Origin: Helicoverpa zea
Taxonomy: Eukaryota; Arthropoda; Insecta; Lepidoptera; Noctuidae
Reading direction: 5' to 3'
Length of the DNA: 64,000 nt
Assembly (NCBI RefSeq): GCF_022581195.2
Contig: NC_061464.1
Location: 11,633,254-11,697,253 of the forward strand
Shown here: positions 47,340-58,369 of the stretch, in pieces
Numbering within the stretch: position 1 is the first letter of the stretch
Layout of the letters: the number at the start of each line of letters is the position of its first letter
Made by a program: the position numbers and the translations under genes
The notes under the pieces: model-generated
What the model saw: only the letters and a program-made list of their open reading frames with translations
Database searches by the model: none
Told to the model about the DNA's origin: nothing

Positions 47340-49427
47340 CCTCGAGAACGACCTTTGAATCATAATTATTTAATTTGTATATTTTTCGAAATTATTTACG
47401 AACAATTTTGCTGTAATTCATCCGAAAAATATTCCTATTTACGCGTAAAACGGAATTACTAAAGTAACACATTAATATGTAAATATATATTTTACATATT
47501 CATGATTTAGTCTCGCAAAAATCTTTCTACTTTCGTATTTAGTCCTAATTTTCTCCTGATTGCCAAATGTATATTTTTTGTAAAACTTTTGAGTTAAGAT
47601 TACTTTTTTAGACTTCTATTTAGTCAATAAATAATTATCATTCAAATTTTATTACTTTTTGCATCGTAGCTCTACAGTTAGAAATAAAACTAATTAAATT
47701 AAGTAATTAAACATTATTGTAAGACTTCATAATGTTGTTTTGAATATAACCATAAAGGATTATACAAATTAAAATCAAATTATACAAATAATAGAGAAAT
47801 TGCATCTGCGATTGTTTATTTATTTTACCCTCTATCACAAAAATAACCAAAGTACCCGGTTCGAAACCTGGCTCTCATTTCATTGCCTACCGAAAAACGA
47901 GTATGCAGATTTGAATATGAAAAGGAAAATCTACACTAATATTAAAAGGCAAGCTGTTTGTTTTTTGAATGCGCTAATCTCAAATGAGCCATTCGATTTT
48001 TTTTCAGTACTAGGTATAGCCCACATATCTAGAAAGTTTTTGAATCCGTCTATCCGACACAGCGGCTGCTGCAAGTACTTAATAAGTACCTTGATAAGTA
48101 TATTGTGGCTGAATAAAATGAAACAGATCATCGTAAGGGCATAGCAAATAACGTAGACATAGGCCAAGCATAGGTACAGTGGTATTTCTACCTTCTAGTA
48201 CCTACTCAAGAAGATACTTATAACTAAAATAGATATCTTAAAAAATTGAAGGTATAAAATTAAACTAATCAATGAATTGATATTTATCTAAACAATCGCT
48301 AGGATAGCATTAGCTTTACCAAATAATATTCTAAATCGAAATAATATTTACAATTGTTATTCGTTACAATTCAAAGAATTTCTTACAATTTAATAGACAA
48401 TTTGGATGGAATTTGAATATTGTCAAAGCGTGCCAATTATTTGAAGTTTGATGTCTTAGTAGGTACTTATTTGCTCATTCCAAAACGATTTTGCATTGCT
48501 TTGCGAAATAACGAGCTACAAACTCCATACTTAACTATAAATAGACATTGATGTCCAATCTATTCTATAAAAGCTGAAGAGTTTGTTTGTTTGAATGCGC
48601 TAATCTCAGGAATCACTAGATCGATTTAACTTTGGAGAAGGTCTTAATATGACAGTTCTTATCCATAACAGGGTGCATCAAATAGTTCTGGATCATAACG
48701 TCGATAAAACGACTTATAACTCTATAAAGATTACACTTTGCTAGGTGTGCTCCGCGGTTCCACACGCCACGCGAAGAAGCTTCTTTCTCCGCCCGAATAA
48801 AAAGTAGCGTAGGTAAGTATATCCTTTATCAGGTGCTAGACTTTCTGTGTACCAAACATTCAGATCTATTTAGCAGTTTTGGCGTCAAATACAGCCAGTT
48901 TATTTCGCAATTTGAATTATGTAAGGATAATGTGCATTTATGTTTAACGCTTTCACTAAATAAGAAATGGTGGAACTAATATGATGAAATATAACCTTTA
49001 CCTGAAAAAAAGGACATAATGTCAGTTTTAATACATAAGAGCATATAAAAAGGATAAAACTACGATAAACCGCGAATGTATCTATAAAGATTGCACATTA
49101 TTTCATAAAATTACCCCCAACAAGTAAACACACTAATTATTTCAGTGCTTAGCTGTTAATCCTTTACATAATTAACTTGATATATTCAAGGTTTAACTAT
49201 ATGTGAAGCAGTTATTTAACTGAGAGGTCTGTTCGCTACTGATAAAGAATTATTGCCCATATAAAACGAATGGTCACTTTGTATTTAACTTTTCATTTGC
49301 GTATGTGTGGGTTTAAATAAATATTGTTGTTTTTTATTTTATTTTTTATGAACAGTAAACGACATTAACTGGCTTACAGTCAGACAAAAGTGAGTTTCTC
49401 TGTTAGCCACTGTGGATATTCTCTCTA
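47340..49427. other. Intergenic downstream of AstA
   Basis: AT-rich with decayed Helitron pieces near 47930-48075 and 48560-48935. No gene. Confidence 0.5.
48560..48935 (+). repeat. Degenerate Helitron-like fragment
   Basis: Contains tgaatgcgctaatctcagga, a GC-rich cacgccacgcgaagaag patch and a gcgtaggtaagtatatcctt phrase typical of decayed lepidopteran Helitron cores. A sister piece lies at about 47930-48075. No termini are identified. Confidence 0.4.
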
Positions 49428-49655
49428 TAGAAATCAGCCAGCTGCGCAGAACTTATAGTGGACTCTATTCCTTCACTCTCATAGCCCGACGGAAATCCGA
49501 CATGACCGGAGAGAGATCAGGTACAGGACCAAAAACGTGCTCTCCGATGCACGGGCGTATCAATCACCAAATTCCAGACCGCTTTGTGTAAGTTTCAAAC
49601 CAAAGCGATTTCGGCCCGACCCGGGAATCGAACCCAAGGCTTACTAGACCAAGGA
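49428..49655 (-). mobile_element. SINE-4, head retained
   Basis: cattcc-type phrases (ctattccttcactctcatag, gatgcacgggcgtatcaatc) followed by the B-box complement gacccgggaatcgaacccaa and an A-box region (actagaccaaggaggc). The 3' side is shortened. Confidence 0.65.
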
Positions 49656-50435
49656 GGCAAATATGTATGAGGACCGCAAACGTTATTTTTTGGGCTTTTT
49701 GGAAATAATTACTCTAAATAAGGTGAATATTAAGGTAGCTTAAAATAGAAAGGGTCAGCAAATAACTCGAAAGCTCGTTTTCAGGCAGATATTAAGATAT
49801 TATGTAAAACAGTATATTACGGTAATTGTTATTAATTGGGGACGTTTTATTTAAATGCAGAGTAATAGATATAATGGATAGGGTCCATCATATTTATCCT
49901 TTAAATATTACAAATGCAAAAGTTAAGCTATAGCAAGTGCGATGACGGTGGACTTTAGGCGAAACTTAATTACCGAACATAGTTTTATTCAGTTGCATAA
50001 ATAACCTGAATATAGCACTGAAAATATTTTTCGAAAACTTCCTTGAGGATTTTTTATGTCGGCAAAAAACTTACCTACACACAATGTTAACTTACAATAT
50101 GTACAGGGTACAACCTGTCACTAATAAAAGGGTATCATTTATCATAGTGAATGCAAAAACATTTCTTGCCCTTCCTGAAAGTACCATGCACTTTGTCGGG
50201 TTAAGTGCAAAGAGTAGTACTGTCTTAAAATATTACGATTTTTTGCGGCATTACTGTAAAAGACTTACTGCAAACTTTTAGTCGGCCGATAGTTTGTTTG
50301 GGCTCATAAATCAGTATGCAGATGGATGTTATTATGCACATTACAATTATCAGGTATTTAGCTGTATCGGAATATCGGTGTATTGGAATGAAGCTTTTGT
50401 TTAAATAAAAATACTCGACCCTTGGTTCAACCGTC

Positions 50436-50566
50436 GCCCGGGTTCGCCCGGATTGAGGAGGTCAGATAGGCAGTCGCTCCTTGTAAAACACTGGTACTCA
50501 GCTGCGTCCGGTTAGACTGGAAGCCGACCCCAACATAGTTGGAAAAAGGCTCGGGAGATGATGATG
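50436..50566 (+). mobile_element. SINE-2 3' fragment
   Basis: ttgaggaggtcagataggca, tccggttagactggaagccg and caacatagttgg, with an intact gatgatgatg tail. Confidence 0.7.
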
Positions 50567-51373
50567 GTTCAACTATCGGCCGACTGTTTAGTCTGCAGTG
50601 TACGGGTACACTAAGTGCAAAGAGAGGCACTTCCTTAAAATATCACATTTTTTGTGCCATATTACCATAAACGAGTATTATTTGTTTTACAAAGCATTTA
50701 CTATAAAAAATAATAGTTTATTTTAGTTCCGACAGTTTTCCTTGAATGAAAAAGTGCGCTTTCCGCTGAAGCAGAATTTTATTTTTCTAGTTATTTTTTC
50801 ACTACAGCCGTCACTGTACAAATCTAAGCTCTGAAGTACTTCTGAGGAATTCCAAATAAAAGAATTTACTAAATATAGTACTACTCGTTCAAACTTTACC
50901 TACTTACACAGTGGTGTTAAAAACACCCAAATTCTGAAATGTAATAACACAAATTAATTTGGCAAAGAAATCTTAGCAACTTAGAAGCCTTTCAAATATT
51001 TAATTATCACTCTCCAAAAGAGATTTTCACCTCATTTTTTAATACGAATACTACATAATCACGGTTTCATTATATTTGAGAGCACATACAAAAATATGAG
51101 TGCTTACATTTTTGACGTTTCCACCTGGTATGATTACTTAGCCGCCCCCTGTATAAGAAGTAATCCGGGATTATCACATTACGTTTTGAATAATATATTT
51201 CTTTTGCTGTACATTATAACACTAGATTTTTCTCGCTGTTTCACTTGCCTGTAGTTCCTATCCTCTTGTGTTACGTCTCTGAACGTTTAAGCAGTCAGAT
51301 TAAAGAGCTTTGATTGTTTTTTTTTACCGACTTCTCAAAACGAGGTTCTCAATTCGCATGTTTTTATATTTTA

Positions 51374-51565
51374 GGGTGCATCTACACAGTGCAAGCAAGT
51401 AGCTTGTGCATGTTGAGGCACACGCGCAGGTTAGGTACATGCATTTAAAAAAAACGGGCGGGCCCAGCGTCTCGCGCATGTACCAAAGCAAAATACCCAC
51501 CCGCGTGCTCTTGTCACTTGCGCGTGTTAACTTGCTCCAGCTACATGCACCGTGTAGACGCACCC
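51374..51565. mobile_element. Small GC-rich MITE, second copy (192 bp)
   Basis: Ends gggtgcatctacacagtgca and tgcaccgtgtagacgcaccc. The interior matches 318-499 (actcgcgcatgtaccat against tctcgcgcatgtaccaa, gtgctcttgtcact). Flanked by TA on both sides. Confidence 0.68.
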
Positions 51566-54500
51566 TAATAAAAAAAATATTCAAATTTTTTATTTTTAAG
51601 ACACTCAACAAACAAACCAACTGTTGAGCTTAGTAAATATTACATACAGACACAGCGAGTAGTGACAAGACTTGCCGCGTAACTAGAAAACACTATTTTT
51701 ATGTTTGCTAGAACGGATGCTTTTAACGTTTAGCTCTGAGAAAATCTAGACAATACAGTAGCGGTAAAATCTAGGTAAAATAAATGTATTTATTTTACTA
51801 TAGTTGTCTTTATGTGGAATTCTATAAACTATCTTTTCGTTTTGCCATTTAAGATTCAAAGACATAATGTATATGGAGCCATGTTATTCAGCAATCTTTA
51901 ATCGCATTACAACGGATAAATAATATATATGTGTACGGAAATGTATGTAATCCGTCATTGTATGCAATTCCTAGGAAATCTATGTCATTCCTAAAACTGC
52001 CCGGAAATGTGTGAAATATATTACATTAGACACATTTCCTAAATAGTAATCGGAAATGTATATTTAAGATATCAATGGGTAAGCGGGGGATAGCGGAGCG
52101 AAGGAAGGGGATTGAAGCGAATATAATATCCAGATTTACTTCGGCTGTAACATATATATAATTATTTAGTCAATTATCTAGTTTCAAGTTAAATAAGGAT
52201 GCATGTCTGTAACAGTATATATTTTGCAATAAATAAATAAATAGATACGTTATAGAAATCTGAGGTATACGAGGTATTTACAGTGATACGATTAAGGGAC
52301 CACACAACTTTTATTGCCTGAAGCCAGTTTAGGCTTTATTCATTGTCAATAAACCACAAACTATACCGATCAGACGGTACCTACCATTCCTTTGGGTTTT
52401 AGAATTAATCCTTGATCGAAAAAACCCAGAATCCGTTCGGAATAGACCTTTCAATAAGTTTCCGGACACTTCGGGTCAAAGGATTGTGGATACAATTAAA
52501 AGTTAAATGAACAATAAAATGAAAACGATGTTCCGATTCAAATTGATAAAATATACTTACTTTTAATAATCTTTGTTCAGTTTTAATTGAGATAATTTTA
52601 GAAATATACGCGTGGGAGTTATTGTTGACTTTATCTTACAAGTTAGAAATAATACCTTATTGAGTTGTAAGTTCAAACCGTTTTAAGATTTTGAAATCTA
52701 CCAAAATATTGATCTTGAAAACCCCAAAATATTGTGAAATTGTACAGAAAGCTCAAAAAACTTAAATGTCAGGTAATCGCTTGTGTTACCTATTTACTAC
52801 ATACTTCGGTAACTCTGAAAGTGAATGTGATCCACACAATATTTTTGTTATTGCTGTAAATTATTTAGTACGAAGTCTTAAAACTTAACTATTGGAATAA
52901 TAATTGGCACAATAGAATATCTCTCATTGACCAACTTTCAAAACAATCATCTTAATTGTTATCTAGTTTCTAAACAAGACCAAAGTCAAAGTTGTTTAAA
53001 ATTAAATTTCAAAATCAAAATGCCTTCGCAGTGTTTGGCCAAGTTTCTTGTAGTATTCATTAATTTCATAGTGTAGGGTCGACTTGTTGTCTCACTCGGG
53101 AATCAAACAAAGGACCCCCGAATCAAACGAACATTGTTGCATAAATGACGCGAATGTCAAACTGCAAGGATAGGTTTAATTATTAAGTATTGTTCCGTAT
53201 ATTTGTATAAATGGCTTATTCTCACTTGCTCCACAAATCCCTTCCCGACGACACCAAAGGGAAAAATAGAATTGCTTAACAAAAATCCCGAGTTCAAAAC
53301 ATTTTTAAGTACAGACAGCATATAAATATAGGGACTTTACGTTATAATAAGTTAATTTTGTCATAGGGTTAAGGAATAAATGTATCATCACAAGTAGATC
53401 GCAGTTTTTCTTTCGTGAGTGCCTAAATACTCAGGAAAAATACCTAACAAGAAGTTTCTCAAATGCGTATGTTAAGTTAAAGTCAAAACTGTTTACTGAA
53501 GTAGGCTAATTGGATTAGCGCTATTTAACGTCAATATTACAAAATGTCATATCAATTTAGCCGCATTCTAAAATACTTAGTTACTAAAAAAGGGTGTTCC
53601 TCATAAAATTAACTGAAATCGTGACCACCCACACATGGGTACATACAAAAATTGAATTTGACTTCTGTCAATTTGTGTAAGGTAAATTAAATAGCCAGCG
53701 TTTATTTGGACGGGTAAAAAAGTACTCTAATTTAATCGTGGCCACCTCCACTCTCGTTAACGAGACAAAATTGTGACGCGTTTTGGCGTTATCATATTTA
53801 CATAACATGTTATACATTTTATTTAAATATAGGTAGATACTTTATACTGTGGTGTGGTCTATGATCACAATACCCTTAAGGCTGAGTAGTAAAATATGTA
53901 ATAAAAAAATATTCATAGTAAACCTGGTATGTTCATCTGACCAAATAAATACTGACAAGTGAAAAAAATACATAAATAAGTGTTACAAGTTTTTTCTTAT
54001 AGTAGAACCAAGCTTACAATACAGAATATTGGCGCAAAGAAACTTAAATTGCGACTAGAGTTTCAGTACTGTTGAGTAACAAGATTAGCGTATGTTCAAA
54101 TGTCACCGACAAGCTACGAACCTGCATTTGAATATATTTACACCTCGGCCGCCTACGGAACCCTAAGTTTTGACGCAATTGACATGCGTGGCGCGTTCTA
54201 TTTTCAAATTTCGAGCCATAGAGCAGTGACAAACGGCCTTACCCTACATGGCAGATATTTTTGGCACAGATTAAATTTTAGACCAAACTCTATTGAGAAC
54301 ATCGGAACACTAGATTTTTATGTCTTTTTTACGTTAAACCAATATTGCTAGGCTGTGAAAACGAATGGTTATGTTATGTATGTTAGCATAGTATGAGTTT
54401 TTCGAAGGAAGGCAAAGCTAATTTTAAAACATCTGTCACTATTACCTAAAAGGATGTAACAATCAACCTATTAGTGAAAAATCTTATGAAAAGATATTAC

Positions 54501-55464
54501 AGAATAGTTGGTCTTAACCTAATTAAAACTACAACATTCTAACAATAGAACTACAGAACTATCTAAAAATAAGTCAGCAAAAGTAGTTGTTGTAAGAAAA
54601 TCTATGTTAAAATAAGCTGAGTTAACTAACAGCGGATAACATGACGACTACAAAGAAACTCTTGCACTTAATTATTCTATAGAAGAATAACTTTCATAAT
54701 GTTTGAACTCGTGCCGGAATATGCAGAATATAAACTTCATAGTTACGATTGTTGTACTGGAAATGAATATTGACCGATGTAAGTTTCGTATTTTCGTAAC
54801 TAACAGTTTCAGTGGCTGGTTAGGCATACTTAGATGGGTTTATATGACGCTTGGGCGTATTTTAACAACTTCATTGTTCCTAGAAATACTAATTATGACG
54901 GTAATAGCACTAAATCGATCTTCATTTTTATCTGTCGATATTTGTGGGGGTCTGGTATTTCACAATATTTCTTGCTTTCAGAGTTCAGAGCACAACATCT
55001 TGACCTTACTGCAACCTTATTTCAAAATAGTACCACGGCCCACCATGAGGCAAACATTTCCTTCTTTATTTTAATTAATTAGCATTTAATAATGAAAGTT
55101 GTGGCTGTAGAAGACGTACAGAACACCCAGCAATTAGACGGCGACTTCAAATCAAATGAAAATAAAAAATAAAAGTCTGATTCAATTGAATTTCAGAGCA
55201 ACTTGACTTTTAATTAGTTTTTTTACTTGTTTTTTATGTCTTTTGTTAGGCTTTAGCTGCGGAGGTGTTTTTATTTTCGTGTTTACGGCGGCTTCCTAAT
55301 TTTGATGCCAAAAACAGCATTGTTAAAATTTAGGTAGAATATGCATTAGCCCTAAGTAACTAGTGGAATTAAGATATCCCGAAAGTTTTCATCGCCTTCC
55401 CAAAAAGAAGGTTCTCAATTTGGATGTTTGTATTTTTAATGTTTATTTTATTTTAGACACCGTT
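51566..55464. other. Intergenic, mostly unrecognised
   Basis: A short hairpin, ggaaatgtgt/acacatttcc, is at about 52011-52050. An end of the AT-rich inverted-repeat element is at 52143. A SINE-head-like scrap is near 53095. The 123-codon frame at 54703-55074 and its overlaps show no motif. Confidence 0.5.
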
Positions 55465-57387
55465 TCAAAATCAAAATCAAAATCAAAAGTCATTTATTCA
55501 AAGTAGGCTGAAAATCAGCACTTTTCGAACGTCAATACAAAAGACAGCCCCCAAAACGCCCGCCCTTCACCACTTCCTATGTGTTTTTGCTGGGAAGAAG
55601 AAGTGGTGGAACAAACTCCCCAGCAACACAATTCTGTCTGTATGGTTTGAAGAACCGTATACAAATATTTAAATATCACTATACAACATTGTGTACATAA
55701 ATTTGTATATAAAATCAATTCAAATAGTTAATCATGTTGGCTAGTACACACCTTACCCATACCTATTACTCAAGCAGTTACAAAATAAATCTATTAAAAA
55801 AAGAGTGAAAAATATAAAAAAATATAAAGCCTCCATTCAGTGAAGATAGATATAGTTTAGAGTGCACCCACCGACATGTCAAAGAGTTTTTATGAAAAAA
55901 TAAAATAACAACATAAACAATGAAAACGGTGAACTAGGACTACCGTTCAAACCAAAATCATATACATTAGGTATATTACGGGTGTACAAATATGTAGTCA
56001 GCAAGACGACCTGGTACCACAAGCAGCACCCGTTCACGAGCATAACGCGAGGATCAGCCATCGCCCCCCTCGCACATTTTTGAGGGAGGGAGGCAACCCG
56101 ACCACCGACGCTACCGCAAGCAATACCGTCAAAGGGAGCATGACGACTTGCAGCTACACTACAAGAAAACAGTTAATACTAATAGATTCGCAGTCGCTAG
56201 TAGACCATTTACAAAATTAAGGAACAACTCATCGTAAAAACAGAACGATGATGGTAATTAGTCAGTATACATAAAATAAAAAAATGTCACGTATAAAATA
56301 ATATAAATCACATCAACTCATAATGATAACTTTTGAAGCTGTCCAGTGTTTAACATGAGGACCAACTATTTTTATCGTTTATGTAGTCATTAACTGTATA
56401 ATAAGCTTTCTTCGACAGGATAGATTTGATCTGCACTTTAAATTTATCAAAAGGCAATTCTAAAAACGACTGAGGAAGTTTATTATAAAATCGAATACCA
56501 AGCCCCATAAATGTTCCATGTACCTTGTGAAGCCTGTGAATGGGTACGCACAGTTTATGCTTGTTCCTAGTGTTGATACTGTGGACATCACTTTTCTTGG
56601 TGTAGTGATGAATATTCTGCCTAATGTATAATATGTTAGCAAGGATGAATTGCGATGCCACAGTAAGGATACCTATTTCTTTAAAAAGTTCCCTTAAGGA
56701 ATGCTTGCTACCTAACTTATATATTGCACGAACAGCTCGTTTCTGTAATACGAAAATGTTTTCTATATCTGCAGCTTTGCCCCACAGTAGAATACCGTAG
56801 GACATAACGCAATGAAAATAACTAAAATAGACTAGTCGAGCTGTGTCTACGTCAGTGAATTGTCTTACTTTTCTGACGGCGTAGGCAGCAGAACTAAGTC
56901 TACCCGCGAGGCTAGATATATGTGAGCCCCACTGTAGCTTTGCATCAACTGTTATTCCCAGAAACACTGTTGACTTCACAGTTTCAAGAACTTCATTATT
57001 TAGGATAATCTTAGGTCCTAAGTGTTTTACATTAGGCAAGGTGAACTTAACACATTTGGTTTTTTTAGCATTAAGAACTAAATTATTTGCTGTAAACCAG
57101 TGCGTAACTAAGGAGAGTGCATTGTTCACGTCATCAAATTGCTGTCTATTCCTATCAACTTTGAAAATGAGAGATGTATCATCTGCAAATAATACTACAT
57201 CACATATATTTTTCAAATGGAATGGTAAATCATTTATATACACTAAGAATAAGAAAGGACCTAGAATAGAACCCTGCGGCACGCCTAATTGAACTGGTAG
57301 GCCTGAAGATTTGACACCGTTGATGTCTACGCATTGCAATCTATGATTTAAATATGATTCTATGACGTTTAAAGCTCCGTTTTGAAC
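55465..57387 (-). mobile_element. LINE fragment including 3' UTR and (TTTTGA)n tail
   Basis: The RT fragment above, then a 3' UTR of about 880 bp, ending on the minus strand in repeated TTTTGA units (plus-strand coordinates 55465-55490). The 3'-most ~150 bp also occurs alone at 23288-23435. No target duplication was recognised. Confidence 0.75.
56350..57387 (-). pseudogene. LINE reverse-transcriptase fragment (Jockey/CR1/Daphne-like), 5' truncated
   Basis: The C-terminal two-thirds of a non-LTR reverse transcriptase. Counting from the internal Met at 57339, RT motifs are GVPQGSILGP (19-28) and the catalytic FADD (51-54). A thumb and C-terminal region follow with LQKRAVRAIYKLG, FKEIGILTVASQ and RFYNKLPQ. 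The frame is open upstream of that Met through SYLNHRLQ until a TAA at about 57397, so the element is truncated near 57387. There is no internal stop over 329 residues, suggesting it is fairly young, but without the endonuclease and N-terminal RT it cannot act. Confidence 0.88.
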
Positions 57388-57924
57388 GCCGCTGATTTAC
57401 TTTTGTATGCCTTACGTTTCTTTCATTTTGTTTTTAGGGATGGCTTAAATTCGTTAATCTGTTTTCCCATTATATCAATGATACCCTCATTCCATCAATT
57501 ACTGCAGAAAAACGGGTTTGAAATTCCCAATCATTGCAATAATGACTCAAAATGCCACAAAAGACCAGTCATCAAGAAAAGTACCTCGTTAATCCTTTGA
57601 TACAAAGGGGCGTTTCGTACCGTTGTCGGTCCGGTCCGGCTCCGGTCCGTACATCCGCCGTGTCAAAGGACTATGTACCTACTTAATTACAGTATGGAGA
57701 TCGGACAGCTCTTTAACGAACAAGATTTTACTGAACGAACATTTAAGAGATTGAAAAACATGATTCGGGAGGAGTTCGGTTTAGTTTAGTGTAGGTTTGG
57801 TGTTCAATTAAACTTTATTTTTGATTGGTTTAATAAAAGGACTGTTGAGATTTTTTAAAGCAAAATTTTACTTTAAGATTTCATTTGATTGTACTGAATA
57901 AACATTTCATCCTTATTTTGATAG
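57388..57924. other. Intergenic, nothing recognised
   Basis: Between the LINE 5' truncation point and a SINE-4 fragment. A short GC-rich ggtccggtccggctccggtc patch is at about 57630. Confidence 0.5.
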
Positions 57925-58080
57925 ATCCCTCACCGGTCGTGTCAGATTACCGTCTCATCGGGTTATGAGAGCGAAGGAATAGTGAGTGCACCTGTGTCTG
58001 CGCAAATGCTTGTGCACTATAATATGTCCTGCACAGTTGGTTAATCTCCTTACATAAGAACAGCCGCCGTAACTGATAAT
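57925..58080 (+). mobile_element. SINE-4 3' part
   Basis: tcaccggtcgtgtcagatta, gcgaaggaatagtgagtgca and agaacagccgccgtaac. The tRNA head is absent. Confidence 0.65.
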
Positions 58081-58369
58081 CTGCTATTAGAACATCAGCA
58101 ATTTCCATAGACCGTGTTTCTTTTTCAGACACAGAGTTACTAGTAAGAATTTTAAATCCTGTACCGAAATAAATCATATTTTTTCTCTGGTATATTTTCC
58201 TTATTGAAATGTTAAAACGTTATGTACACTTGCAATAAACAAGGCCTCGGTCCTGCATACTAAGTAGACTTCATTATGTCTCAGCAAGATTTTATTGTGT
58301 AAGGACCAATTTCATATTCCGACAATAATTTAAAATACACTGATAAATTCGTATTGTTCTTATTCGATA

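Noticed and set aside
47858..47872. B-box-like ggttcgaaacc
   Set aside because: No A box at a suitable distance and the T-arm does not pair well; chance match.
54703..55074. 123-codon frame
   Set aside because: No motif, AT-rich DNA with two overlapping frames, and no neighbouring exon signals.
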